Below are positions 31,715-42,826 of a DNA stretch of 64,000 bases, in pieces. Source of the stretch: Notospermus geniculatus (taxonomy: Eukaryota > Nemertea > Pilidiophora > Heteronemertea > Lineidae). A program made the position numbers and the translations under genes. The notes under the pieces were generated by a model, which did not search any database, was not told the origin of the DNA, and saw only the letters and a program-made list of their open reading frames with translations. The DNA lies in contig NMRB01000349.1 of the NCBI GenBank assembly GCA_002633025.1, positions 204,490-268,489 on the forward strand, written 5' to 3'. The first letter of the stretch is position 1. Each line of letters opens with the position of its first letter.

Positions 31715-32527
31715 TATCGGGTGTCCCAGAAAAAACGTCCCACTTTTCAAACTTTAGTATCTCCTGGGGTGCTGGACCGAATGCAATAAAAATGCACCAA
31801 AATAAAGCTTATTTAAAGATAAAGAACTAGGGTGAATTTCGTTTCAATATCCGTCCTGGGTTTGGAATAATGTTCAGAACAAAAATACGAGTCCAGTTAT
31901 GCAGTATCATAGATGCAAACTCAGTGGTACTATCCAAAACAAGAATTAAACTGTTATATCTCCTGATGTGTCACACTGAATACCACAAAATCGCACCGAA
32001 ACTGAGATTATGTTGACATTTAGCCATGGCATAAATTTCATGTCAATACCCCAACTGAGTGTGGAATTATGTCCGGTGCAAAAGCACAAGTCAAAAAGTG
32101 AAATAACGGGCCGGTGAAGCTCTAACTCCTCGCTCACAGTACTTGAAACAATGATCAATTTGTTCACTGTGATCTGGGTTTCCGAAATTTATTCTGTCCA
32201 AGGATTACAAAATTGCCCTGTCCTTGCATGCATTTTCACATGGACTAAAAAGATGGTGCTGGAAGTGTCTGGGAATGGCAGTTTGACTGGTGCCGACTCT
32301 TTGACATCGGGTGGTGCCGTTGAAATTGCATCTCTGATATTGCACTTTTAGACTTGCATTTTTGTACCGGACGTTATTCCATACCCAAGAGGGATATTGA
32401 CTTGAAATTCACATCATCTCTTTGCCTTATCACAACCTTAATTGTGGTGCAGTTACACCGTATTCGGTTTGATACTTCTTATATTGAACTTTGAAAAGTG
32501 GGACGTTTTTTTCTGGGACACCCGATA
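31715..32527. mobile_element. Mariner-type non-autonomous element, TA target
   Basis: The ends are tatcgggtgtcccagaaaaa and the complement ending gggacacccgata, flanked by TA at 31713-31714 and 32528-32529. The gggtgtcccag terminus is common among mariner-like MITEs. Internal blocks are themselves partly inverted (tgtccggtgcaaaagca / tgcatttttgtaccggac). No transposase. Confidence 0.8.
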
Positions 32528-33421
32528 TATTCTATGTGTTTGGTACGCCCTACTCATTTCCTATCCTCCCTATGCGCCATTATGTACAAAAAAGTACCAC
32601 TACTCACTACTTGTCGCAACATTCTTATAAAATTAAATCCTCCGAGCAAATCAGTCACTGAACCAAATTAACCCTTTCAACTTGTCGTTCATAAAAATGG
32701 TCTCATTGATCCAATCTTGTCCCCAGGTCTACCTCATCCGAGGATATCTCTGGCAAGGGCTACGACTTGACCAAAATTTCTGGTCAACTTCTGGCATGTG
32801 CCAAAACGTTTGTTTCACACAGTATGTGACCCTCCAGCCACGACTGTTAGAAGTCAATGCATACAGTGGAAAAGGTCAGGAACGAAATTTGATTGGTTGG
32901 AGCCCTAATTTGGAATATAATAGGAATTCCCTTAAAAATTAAGCCATGCACGTCGACATGGTCGAGGCCTACAAAAGGAAACCACAGTAACGAGACGCGT
33001 GCACGTACAATACAACTATTGGTTCCTACCAAATATGGCAAACAATGGTTTGAATACAAAGAAGTTAACATAGTATTTTGGGCGAAAGGATTTTGTAAAA
33101 TCTCCGACAGCGACCGGCTGAACGACAATGTTTATACGCAGCGGGAATTCCCTTCTTCATGATAACGTTATTATTTTTCCGCGATCTTATTCCAAGATTC
33201 AATGAATTGCATCGACTCTCATGCGACTAGCATGCGTCAGCTGAAATGCCGGAATTTTGTGCCGAAGGTTGCGTTTTTGTCAGCTGAGTATTATAAAAAT
33301 CAAGATAATGTCAACGTCTTGCAATAGATAAACATGTTTAGAACAATTCGAGCATATTGGTAATCTGAAGTTCGATCTGACGACTTCAAAAATGCATTTG
33401 AAAGGGTGATAAATTCACAGT
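32528..33421. other. No gene recognised
   Basis: Short frames only (for example 32893-33162), without known motifs or plausible splice structure. Confidence 0.5.
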
Positions 33422-33629
33422 AGAGGGGTCATTCCATGCCAAACCAACACACTTTTTGTCCGGACCCTCTCCGATTTTGCTGATATTTGGCATATATGGG
33501 GGCCTATGGAAGAAAACATCACACATAGATTTTCAGCTCAATACCTCTATTTTGGGGGGACCTAGAGCACTTTGAAATTTGGGGGTGTTTCCTTGAAGTA
33601 TGTGACTCTTACACAGAAAAATGCAAATA

Positions 33630-33905
33630 CAGTACAGGTCACAATTGACCTCCCTATGGCTTCGCGTGTGTTACTCGTAAGTTACGCGTAACTTACGAGT
33701 AACTCACAGCTTTGGTTTCGCGTAACTCACCGCGTAACTCGCCAAAATCACGTAACTCGCCTCGTTAATCACTGCGTAGCTAGCGAAATTCGCGTAACTC
33801 ACCTCGTAAGTTACGCGTAATATAGCTCGTGAGTTGTTGCGTAAGTTACGAGTGACTAACGCGTAACTTTCGCGAACTTAGGGATGTCAATTGTGACCTG
33901 TACTG
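33630..33905. mobile_element. TA-MITE with gttacgcg-rich core, copy B
   Basis: Same family as 18922-19198. TA lies at 33628-33629 and 33906-33907. The opposite Sola TIR (about 38530) shows the empty site gcagataacttcg on its complement. The core is again made of cgtaactc / gagttacg words. Confidence 0.9.
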
Positions 33906-34439
33906 TAACTTCGTTATAACTCAATGGATTTCCTTGAATTTGGTAACATTAAAAAGAGGAGAAAATCCCCTTTCCAGTGATATGTAATTTGGTGATATTG
34001 TTCCCGTTAACTCAGATCTAGGTCAGGTCACGTGACCTTCATCTTTGATCTCAATTATCAGAAAACTATATTCTCCGATTTGCGTAAAAAATGCCATGTC
34101 GTTAGACTATCTTAATGACAAGCCTCCATAAAAAAATCAGCCTGGGCAATTGAGGATTGTGGACCTGAGACCGATTTTAGGGTCGTACGTAGCTTGATGT
34201 TTCCAAATTTACCTCGAATATGAAAGTGTCTTGCGAAGCCATAAGCCCAAGCAGTAAATAATCAGAAGTGTCCATGTGTCAGAGTTAAAGTATCATCCAA
34301 CTCTAGCAGGTAAATATTTCATGTATGTGTTTTAAAGGTTTACTTATTCGTCCATTCGTCTTGGTCTGAGATCAGAGTCTGTTATGCATCTGCATTGGTA
34401 ACTTTCTCGCATGATAATTATGAGAAGGCTTGCACTGGT

Positions 34440-34560
34440 TGGATGGCTGACAGACTCACAGACAGAAAGACAGGCAGAAAGACGGACTGACAGACTGATT
34501 GATGGACCCTTTAATGTATGGATGGACGAACGGACCCATCAACCAACCGACTAATGGAAG
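34440..34560. repeat. Degenerate tetranucleotide repeat (gaca/ggac)
   Basis: Runs of gacagactcacagacagaaa and ggatggacgaacggaccc form a decayed simple repeat inside the Sola-like element. Confidence 0.7.
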
Positions 34561-34732
34561 TTATCTCAGTCACTCATTAGCCATCACTTGTAGCTAAGAC
34601 ATTGCATCGCCGGATTCCAGGAATCTGGTTTCGCTGATAAAGCTTCATGAGATTTCATGCATCAGAACTTGATTGGAACAGAACATTGATCACCTAGCAA
34701 AATGGCAGTCTGTTCAGTCGGGAGCATCTTAA

Positions 34733-35137
34733 ATGATAATTGTCCAGAGGAGACAACAGCTTTTCGGGTTCCATCAACAGATGAGAGGGAAATACTCAAC
34801 CGCCGACATGGCCGATGTAAATCAGAAAGTCTTATTTCAAGCGTTTGCCGCTATCACTGGAATAAATATTTCGACCTGTACTCACACAATGAGAGAAGAT
34901 GCTGTGATCCACCACAACTCCATCTGGACAAGCCTGTTTCTAAAGGATTACGTGTTTTATCTCTTGAGACTGCACGAATGCACCAATGACTTTCACTTAT
35001 ACCCGGAAAGAAAGTTTGTCGATCTTGCAGGGATGCGCTTTCTGAACACCGAGGTGATCTTCAATTGGAATCAACTGATTCTGATGTCACATTTGGTTCG
35101 AAAGAAGGTGAGAAATTATAACGTTGGAGGGAGATGA
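34733..35137 (+). CDS. Possible second frame of the Sola-like element
   Basis: A 134-codon frame with VLFQAFAAITGINISTCTHT and EDAVIHHNSIWTSLFLKDY. It lies upstream of the transposase in the same orientation and could be an upstream exon or a frame-shifted piece of it. Not recognised; the upstream start is poor because another frame overlaps it. Confidence 0.25.
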   Translation: MIIVQRRQQLFGFHQQMRGKYSTADMADVNQKVLFQAFAAITGINISTCTHTMREDAVIHHNSIWTSLFLKDYVFYLLRLHECTNDFHLYPERKFVDLAGMRFLNTEVIFNWNQLILMSHLVRKKVRNYNVGGR

Positions 35138-35414
35138 AATTGCAATAGACGGCGTCATGTCCAACCAGTAGAGATCTTTAAGAATCAGAGGAGGCAGTTC
35201 CAGAAATTGATACGAAGCAAACAAATCCTCTCAGGCAGAGAATTTGTTTTAAGATTCACCAAAGGTACCGGTATCCCAACGGCACAAGGAAATGTGTCTT
35301 GAGGATGGACAGACAAACAAAAAATAACAATTGTCCCAAAACTAACCCCGTTTCAGAGCGAGTAAATAAATAGACGAAACCGTATTTTTTTATCATCACA
35401 TTCATAATGCCCCC

Positions 35415-35815
35415 ATCACACCAAACTAGTTCTCACTAGGCCTACGTTCTTGAAAATGCTGCCGAACGGGCTCAAACTGTGTGTGAACGAAGTGGCCAAT
35501 CACACTGAGCTAGTTCTCAGTAGGTTTTTGAAAATGTTGCCGAACGGGCTCAAACTGTGTGCGAACGGAGTGGACGTCGTGGCAATTTTTACAGTCTTTT
35601 TACGAACTTCATGGACGGGAAGGGTGCTCCAGAACATCGATGCATTATTTGGTCAAGGGTTACACGTTCTAGCCCGTTTTATGATTTTTTTAGGACGGGG
35701 CAGAACGTTTTTTGAGAGAACTACTTCAGTGTTACAGGCCCTTTAATACATGTTCTAGCCTGTTTTACGGTTTTTAAGGACAGGACAGGACGTTTCAGAA
35801 CTATTTTGGTGTGAT
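35415..35815. mobile_element. MITE with atcacaccaaa ends
   Basis: The left end atcacaccaaactagttct pairs with agaactattttggtgtgat. Two direct subrepeats inside carry gccgaacgggctcaaactgt (about 35461, 35531). A frame across them is an artefact of the repeat. Confidence 0.65.
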
Positions 35816-35983
35816 AGTACATTTAGCTCTGCCAACTGATCAAACATGACTGCATAAGGGCAATACGATCTTAATACGGACATCCACCAGGGCGTTTATA
35901 GGAGATCTGTTATATTTTCAGGGGAACTAACACTTCCTGATACATCGGACACAGGTGAATCGGCTTGTTGTGCGAGTACGTCA

Positions 35984-36208
35984 ATGATTGAGCATGTAGT
36001 GATGCCGACCATTAATCAGACTCCTGATGTCCTAGGAAAATCTCCGCTCGATCAAAAACGACTCAGAAGTAAGGGCTATGGTCAGAAAAAAATAGAGGAG
36101 TTGCAAGGTGGTGTATGCTACCAGTTGGGTATCGTAGATGCTAGAGAAAATCATGATAATGAGATCCTTCTAACTGAAAGAGCGGTTTTCCACAGCAACA
36201 CGAAGTGA
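35984..36208 (+). pseudogene. N-terminal piece of the Sola-like transposase, other frame
   Basis: Reads QTPDVLGKSPLDQKRLRSK, which I recall as directly N-terminal to the main transposase region. It ends 22 bp before the main frame's first ATG. A frameshift or short intron separates the two. Confidence 0.5.
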
Positions 36209-36230
36209 GAAACTAACAATTCTTACATTA

Positions 36231-37730
36231 ATGCCAAGGAGTTGGAGTGTTAGGAAGATTCAAGACGAATTCAAAACTAGTAATTGGTTGGCACGCACCG
36301 CAAAGAGGTTACAGGCGGAAAGGGGAATAATGGCAACTCCAAATCCAAAACCAGGGAGAACTCTCAAAGAAGAAACAGTTAAAACAGTTCGCGAGTTCTA
36401 TCGCTCTGATTTAGTCAGTCGCATAATGCCAGGGAAGAAGGACTGCGTGTCGATTTTCAATCCTGAGGAGGCCCGAAAGGTTACCATGCAGAAGAGGCTA
36501 ATCCTTGGCAATCTCAAGGAAATATACAGGTACTTTCAGTCAGAATTCCCACAAATAAAGATTGGCTTTTCAAAATTTGCTGATCTGAGACCTAAGGAAT
36601 GTGTCCTTGCTGGAGCTGCGGGAACACACAATGTTTGTGTGTGCTCAATACACCAAAACATTAAGTTGATGATAAATGCTATTCATGCTGGTGAACCAGT
36701 CACTTACCATCATTACTTGGCGGATATCTGTTGCAACCCAGGGCAACCAGAATGTTTTTTAGGGGAATGTGAATATTGTCCGGGAACCGATGCCATAAAA
36801 GAAAGGTTGTTATCCACATTGGTAGAAAGAGGGATTGAGACTGTCACATATAAACAATGGATAAGCACAGACAGATGTGAAATAGCAACAATTCAAGATG
36901 ATGTTGATGACTTCTGCACTATTTTCTGTCAAAAATTAGAAGTTTTGTGCCAGCACGATTTCATTGCAAAACAACAGGCAAGGTTTTTAGCTGATTTGAA
37001 GGATGAGTTGGGGGAGGGGGAGGCCATTGTAGTGAGCGATTTCAGTGAGAACTACGGCTTTGTCGTACAGGATGCCGTACAAAAGTACCATTGGACAAAT
37101 CAGCAGGCAACGGTGCATCCTTGCATTGTATATTATAAAAACAATGGGATATTGAGCAACCTTTGTACAGTCATGATTTCTGATTATTTGAGTCACGACA
37201 CAGTGGCTGTTAGCTTCTTCCTGAAGCAACTGATACCAGTAATAAAAGCAAAGGTCGCGCCGGTACTGAAGAAAATCTTCTACTTCTCGGATGGGGCTGC
37301 TGCCCAGTATAAGAACCGAAAAAACTTTGCGAGCCTTTCCTGTCATGAAATGGATTACGAAATTCCTGCAGAGTGGCACTTTTTTGCGACATCGCACGGA
37401 AAGGGGCCATGTGATGGCATAGGTGGAACTCTGAAGCTGATGGCGATGCGTGCTAGTCTGCAAAGACCACTAGACAAGCAAATTCAGAATCCAATGGACT
37501 TGTACAATTGGGCTAAAGCTAACCTGCCTGGAATTATCACAATGTATTGTACTGAACAAGATATTCTCAGTCATGAGGTCCTACTGAAGGGGAGGTTTGA
37601 AAAATCAATCACAATCGCAGGTACCCAGAAACTGCATGCGTTTTGCTCAGCAGATAAACCAAATCAATTACTTGTGAAACGGTTTTCAAACTCAGCTGCC
37701 TCTCGTGCAGTGAATGTGCTCAAATCGTAA
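36231..37730 (+). CDS. Sola-like transposase, 499-aa frame
   Basis: Probable transposase of the surrounding element. Landmarks: SWSVRKIQDEF at the start, CxCxxHQN (about 140), a Cys cluster CCNPGQPECFLGECEYC (about 175), VVSDFSENYGF (about 268), YFSDGAAAQYKN (about 353) and ATSHGKGPCDGIGG (about 387). The two Asp-centred strands look like the first two sites of a DDE nuclease, and HGKGPCDG is a signature I recall from many invertebrate transposon proteins. The reading is open 11 codons before the first ATG. The preceding homologous piece (LGKSPLDQKRLRSKGYGQKK) is in another frame at 35984-36208, so the protein is broken by a frameshift or an intron near 36150-36210. Confidence 0.6.
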   Translation: MPRSWSVRKIQDEFKTSNWLARTAKRLQAERGIMATPNPKPGRTLKEETVKTVREFYRSDLVSRIMPGKKDCVSIFNPEEARKVTMQKRLILGNLKEIYRYFQSEFPQIKIGFSKFADLRPKECVLAGAAGTHNVCVCSIHQNIKLMINAIHAGEPVTYHHYLADICCNPGQPECFLGECEYCPGTDAIKERLLSTLVERGIETVTYKQWISTDRCEIATIQDDVDDFCTIFCQKLEVLCQHDFIAKQQARFLADLKDELGEGEAIVVSDFSENYGFVVQDAVQKYHWTNQQATVHPCIVYYKNNGILSNLCTVMISDYLSHDTVAVSFFLKQLIPVIKAKVAPVLKKIFYFSDGAAAQYKNRKNFASLSCHEMDYEIPAEWHFFATSHGKGPCDGIGGTLKLMAMRASLQRPLDKQIQNPMDLYNWAKANLPGIITMYCTEQDILSHEVLLKGRFEKSITIAGTQKLHAFCSADKPNQLLVKRFSNSAASRAVNVLKS

Positions 37731-37899
37731 AAGTGAAAGGCTCGCAAAGTCCGCACAGCGTTCGTGGTCCTAAACTGAACTCTCCGTGAAATCGCACACG
37801 TCATATTATAACACTTCCTGTTTTCCATAAGTTGTATTTAAAGGGACTTGTTCAACTGCAAGAATTGTATGAGTTGGTGCAATCATCTTTCCCTGTCTA

Positions 37900-37993
37900 A
37901 AGTACGTTTAAATCATCTGGACCCCGAGGGCGTATGGTCTGCCTGACAACCAAGGGGGCCTCCCATCGGCGCCCAGATGATTTAAACGTACTT
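37900..37993. mobile_element. 94-bp MITE, TA-flanked
   Basis: aagtacgtttaaatcatctgg-type ends in inverted orientation, with TA at 37898-37899 and 37994-37995. It lies in the 3' flank of the transposase. Confidence 0.7.
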
Positions 37994-38600
37994 TAGTTCA
38001 AATCATAAGGACGCGAGGAGTAGCCTTAAATTGATTTTGGTTGATATAGAACCGGAAATTGGGGATATTCAGAATTAGTGAAGGTGCTAGTTGTAGCACT
38101 GGCACCACTGAACTTCTTTGCTCTGGTGTCAACATCAGTAAATCACTGTGTTTTTGACCTGACTCAGATGAACAAAACATTCCTGAATAAAACATGTGTC
38201 TTCTTGTATTTCTCTACTTCATTTCTCGTTTTACTACAGTATCTGTTGAGCTGAATGACTTTCGTCCATAAACTCGGATATGTTCAATTGCCCACATTGA
38301 ATTTTTTATGGAGGCTTGCCATTAAGATACTCCAACAATATGACAATTTGTTCGCAAATCGGAAAATATAGTTTTCTGATAATTGAGGTCAAAGGTTAAG
38401 GTCACGTGACCTGACCTAGATCTGAGTCGCCGGGAAAAATACCACCAAATTATATATCATTGGAAAGGGAATTTTCCCCTCTTTTCAATGGTACCAAATT
38501 CAAGAAAATCCATTGAGTTATAACGAAGTTATCTGCATTTTTCTGTATAAGGGTCACAATATTCAATGAAACACCCCAAAATTTCAAAGTGCTCTAGGCC

Positions 38601-39181
38601 ACAGGAGGTTGGCTCAACCGAGGATGGCCCCTACGGTATATAAATAGGACAAGGACATCACGTTTTTTTCGACCTCTCACTTCAAGCCCAGATTTTCACA
38701 AAAAAATATCAATATTTTCACAAAAACCTACCTTCACCGTAGTCTCCACATTGTATACTGCACATATCCACAGTAAATAATCCCAAAAAGTTCCTTTGAA
38801 TAATTAAAACAGGCCGTTAATTAACATCACGTCGGTTTGGGACACTGGTTGGCAATCGCCATGTTGAAATTCCAAAGGCGATATGCAAGACGGATTCTGA
38901 TTGGCTTTGGAATTTCAACATGGCGATTGCCAACCAGTGTCCCAAACCGACGTGATGTTAATTAATGGCCTGTTTTAATTATTCAAAGGAACTTTTTGGG
39001 ATTATTTACTGTGGATATGTACAGTATACAATGTAGAGACTACGGTGAAGGTAGGTTTTTGTGAAAATATTGATATTTTTTTGTGAAAATCTGGGCTTGA
39101 AGTGAGAGGTCGAAAAAAACGTGATGTCCTTGTCCTATTTATATACCGTAGGGGCCATCCTCGGTTGAGCCAACCTCCTGT
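38601..39181. mobile_element. Near-perfect 581-bp foldback with 10-bp TSD
   Basis: The arms start acaggaggttggctcaaccg and are almost identical for about 275 bp around a spacer of about 25 bp. The 10-bp word gctctaggcc flanks both sides (38591-38600, 39182-39191). The other Sola TIR gives the empty site. A 10-bp duplication suggests a Mutator-like mechanism, and the arm identity points to a recent origin. Confidence 0.9.
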
Positions 39182-39328
39182 GCTCTAGGCCCCCTCAAAA
39201 TAGAGGTATTGACCTGAAAATTTATGTGTGATGTTTTCTCCCACAGGCCCCCATATATGCCAAATATCAGCGAAATCGGTGAGGGTCCGGACAAAAAGTG
39301 TGTTGGTTTGGCATGGAATGACCCAGAG

Positions 39329-40125
39329 GCCTCCTGCGCATGCCGAGATTGACTACTTCCGGTGTTCAATAATATTCTATTGGCTCTGCCGTGGAGGTGG
39401 GCGTCGACTGAGCCGATTTAGCTACGTCACCGTACTATTTTTAGGAGGGCTTTCTCCATGTTGTGGCCGTTCTCCGAAAGGTGACGCCTCTATAGCAAAT
39501 TCCCTTCCTAACAGTCGTGCAGCACACAATCAGTGTAAAGTCGTCGCATGGAATATGAACCAAACCGTACTGGCTTGACACCAGGAGAGACAGGGATCAC
39601 TCCGACTTCACAACAGACAGACAGCACCGAAATTGACAAATGTAACCCTCCACCACAAAACCAATCATCAGTCACTCTGAGGTTGGCAAGTTCGGACCAT
39701 TGTATTTGGCAAATTCAGTATTGTCTGCGTGTCCGTTGTGAATTCTGAGTGATTCTTTTTCTGTCTTTATCTCCTGGTGTCATGCCAGTACGTTTGGGCT
39801 CATTTTCCGAGCGACTTTACACTGGTTTTGTAGCGGAGGGTCACATATTTCGTTCTTCGATGACTGAAAAATATCATGAATGCCTAAAAAGCCATATAAT
39901 ACCCCAAAAACACGAAGTTGTTTGAGTATCAGAGCAATTTCAAACGAATAGTTTATTTGGGAACATCATGCGGGTGCCAGTCTCGGTGTGATTCGCCTCA
40001 AAATTAGTATATCGCGCATGCGCAGTATTCCTGAAGCCGTCAGCCCTTTCCAGTGGTGTTGTAGGAACGTAAACCCACTGGGGACGAGTTTGACATTACG
40101 ATGACGTCACCTAAACATCCAACAA
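39329..40125. other. Intergenic with a foldback at about 39530-39840
   Basis: cagtgtaaagtcgtcg...gaaccaaaccgtactggctt and ...gacaccaggagagacagg are mirrored at 39755-39835. The right end tgtagcggagggtcacat and the related tgtaaccctccaccaca at 39640 suggest a MITE family. No gene. Confidence 0.55.
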
Positions 40126-40475
40126 CATCCAGAGATTGCCAACTAGCAAATGTTATTCGATTGTTCAACCGATTATGTCAAACAATCAGCAAAAATCGGT
40201 CACCTTGTCAGCGTCCATATGGAAAAACATAAACAATATAACGTTAGACATCAACGAACTCCATGAACATGCATATTCAGTGGTAGAGTTTATGCAATAC
40301 GAACTGATTGGTGATGGGCAATATTCTGTCAGAACGGAAGTTGACATAGTTGCATCCATTTGGATTAATGAAGACGGAACGAAATGCTGGTGGTCCGGTA
40401 GCAACTATACAAGCAATATGGCTGAGAAAATGGCGAAGAACAAAGTTGCTGTGAAAGATAAGGATGACTGGACGC
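40126..40475 (+). pseudogene. Copy A of the DUF4806-type gene's first exon
   Basis: Same sequence as 41985-42330: SVTLSASIWKNINNITLDIN, VVEFMQYELIGDGQYSV, WINEDGTKCWWSGSNY and KVAVKDKDDW. The frame is open here, but the last 13 codons and the splice donor are replaced by unrelated sequence after 40472. It is probably a partial duplicate, or a genuine first exon whose donor was lost. Confidence 0.6.
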
Positions 40476-40619
40476 AAGGAAACCAACCGCCGCGTAGCGG
40501 CAAATCAGCGAAGCTTGCTAATTACGTATGCGTTTCACTGCAATCATTTCGGCCTTGGACACGAAAATTCGCCTGAAACTTTGTCACCTGATACTGAATT
40601 TACAAGAGTAAGACAGGCG

Positions 40620-40700
40620 CTTAAATCGTACAGGATCGGTCTGTATCATAATTATGGTTTCCGATCTCAAGATCGGAAACCATATAGTGTTTGGTCGTGG

Positions 40701-40743
<43 letters not shown>

Positions 40744-40860
40744 GTGTGTGTCTGTCTGTCTGTTCAGTCTGTCACACCTGTAACTTTGTTACTGCAAGAG
40801 CTACAGACCTGGAAATGTGAAGTCAGAGGTCAAGGTCACAGATAACTAGCTCTAGAGTAG
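40620..40860. repeat. SINE-like repeat with (tgtc)n microsatellite
   Basis: It has a perfect ggtttccgatct/agatcggaaacc hairpin at about 40652-40682, a tgtc/tg microsatellite at about 40700-40772, then agctacagacctggaaatg and aggtcaaggtcaca. It resembles the other interspersed repeats in the window by its order of parts. Confidence 0.65.
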
Positions 40861-41716
40861 TAAACTTATCTTCGGAAACCATAGACATCGCTCCGATGTC
40901 CTTTTCTTGTTGTTAGGCGAACTGATGTGAAAACTAGTCCAAAACGGGATCCAGTTATGAGTTTGAAGCGGTTTTTGGTAACCGGCGATGACCATGTGAC
41001 GTCATCATCTGGCCTATAAATTATTCTCAGGGACGAAACTGCACGAAAACGAATTTAGCCCATTCCGCTCGCTGAATACAGTGACGTTGCTGATGGCGTC
41101 ATAATCGCTTAGATTGGTTACCCGATGCGATCCCTCCGCTTGGGGCTGGTTGCACCAGTCTGATAATCAGCTGATAATCGCTTTTCGAAAACGAAGTTCA
41201 TGAGTTAGTCCATTCTGCTCGGCCATTTTTCACACATCATCGTCGTACCTCATGTGAAGTTCAAAATACACAGGTCGCGAGGTGTACTTATATCGTCGTC
41301 GTATACATGTATATGGCCATGGCATTCCGGCATTCCCATTTTCCGCGTAATTCGTGTGGACATTGTCGGTAAATAGCCCAGGCTACACATTACAGTGAAA
41401 TAATATTTACTTATTATGCAATGTGTTGTTAATGTTGGGGCCCGTCCTTGTTGCGCAGTCTGGTGGGCAGTGCCTCAACTCAATCAACTGCTGCCTGAAC
41501 TGATGACTCGCCACACCCGACGACAAGGGACTGTGCTGTGTGCGTTTCGCCCCCAATTCTCAAATGCATAATATCATAGACAGTACATGCTTTCGCTGCT
41601 TTAGGATAGAACGTTGCTTTTCTCTCTTAAAGCAGCGAAAGCATATTTTATTAACAACATCGCCAGAAGGCTACATGGTAAACCCCTACAAAAGCCCCAC
41701 CGGTTCAATAATTCTG
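40861..41716. other. No gene recognised; hairpin at 41587-41644
   Basis: The hairpin has 17-bp perfect arms (atgctttcgctgcttta and complement) with a 24-nt loop. Nothing else is supportable in this stretch. Confidence 0.5.
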
Positions 41717-41842
41717 GGTGCAGTACGACATTAAAGTCCTATACAGAAATGGTGAGTGTTTTTAAGAGAGTAATGTATAACATTCCATTGACCGACATCT
41801 ACTGATTGCTAATTTCATAGTCTCGCCACCCTGGAGGGGATT

Positions 41843-41885
41843 GCGCTCAATGTTCACCACAAAGCTTGTGGTGAACATTGAGCGC
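41843..41885. repeat. Perfect 19-bp hairpin, copy 1
   Basis: gcgctcaatgttcaccaca and its exact complement around a 5-nt loop (aagct). It is in the intron just after the exon 1 donor. Confidence 0.9.
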
Positions 41886-42449
41886 GGTTTGTCAAACTGC
41901 AATATGAATGAATGATTGTTGCAAGGTCTGAAAGTGAAAGGCTGGACTTTTTCCATTATTAACCAAATTTGGGACAATTTGAGATTGCCAACTAGCAAAT
42001 GTTATTCGATTGTTCAACCGATTATGTCAAACAATCAGCAAAAATCGGTCACCTTGTCAGCGTCCATATGGAAATACATGAACAATATAACGTTAGACAT
42101 CAACGAACCCCATGAACATCCATGCATATTCAGTGGTAGAGTTTATGCAATACGAACTGATTGGTGATGGGCAATATTCTGTCAGAACGGAAGTTGACAT
42201 AGTTGCATCCATTTGGATTAATGAAGATGGAACGAAATGCTGGTGGTCCGGTAGCAACTATACAAGCAATATGGCTGAGAAAATGGCGAAGAACAAAGTT
42301 GCTGTGAAAGATAAGGATGACTGGGTGCAGTACGACATTAAAGTCCTATACAGAAATGGTGAGTGTTTTTAAGAGAGTAATGTATAACATTCCATTGACC
42401 GACATCTACTGATTGCTAATTTCACAGTCTCGCCACCCTGGAGGGGATT

Positions 42450-42492
42450 GCGCTCAATGTTCACCACAAAGCTTGTGGTGAACATTGAGCGC
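42450..42492. repeat. Perfect 19-bp hairpin, copy 2
   Basis: Identical to 41843-41885, 607 bp downstream, again in the intron after the donor site. Confidence 0.9.
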
Positions 42493-42826
42493 GGTTTGTC
42501 AAACTGCAATATGAATGAATGATTGTTGCAAGGTCTGAAAGTGAAAGGCTGGACTTTTTCCACTATTAACCAAATTTGGGACAATTTGTTGATGAAATTC
42601 GCCTGCTTGCCGCACTCCTGAGGCCGTCAAAAATCCACGGTGTGTCCTCTAGAAACACAGCGGGCTTGGGGGAGGGCTTGCAGGCCCCCTGCTCAAGTAT
42701 CCGCCTTCATGGCCACATTGATCCCTATCATTTTTCTCCTGCCAGAAACCCTGCCAGGGATCTGTTCGGGTGCTTCTTGTAGAAGAAAGTTGGTCTTAAA
42801 TTTTTTTGCTGATACTTGGTCTTAAT

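Larger units (their letters stand above)
33426..39324 (+). mobile_element. Sola-like DNA transposon, 5.9 kb
   Basis: Long terminal inverted repeats (about 33426-34160 and 38285-39324, excluding insertions) start gggtcattccatgccaaacc. The 4-bp flank agag is present at 33422-33425 and 39325-39328. A transposase frame lies near the right side. The terminal sequence and 4-bp target duplication agree with what I recall of the Sola superfamily. At least four younger insertions sit inside: 33630-33905, about 35415-35815, 37900-37993 and 38601-39181. Confidence 0.65.
41717..42590. repeat. Tandem duplication around exon 1 (607-609-bp offset)
   Basis: The block from gtgcagtacgacattaaagt through the intron start to gggacaattt occurs at about 41717-41983 and about 42326-42590. 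Full exon copy B lies between them. Each block holds the 43-nt hairpin. Confidence 0.85.

Noticed and set aside
35450-35746. 98-codon frame with two KMLPNGLKLC repeats
   Set aside because: The repeats coincide with direct subrepeats of a TIR MITE; coding is unlikely.
41587-41644. Short hairpin considered as a microRNA precursor
   Set aside because: The perfect 17-bp arms and 24-nt loop are too short for a typical precursor, and similar hairpins here are transposon debris; no expression data.
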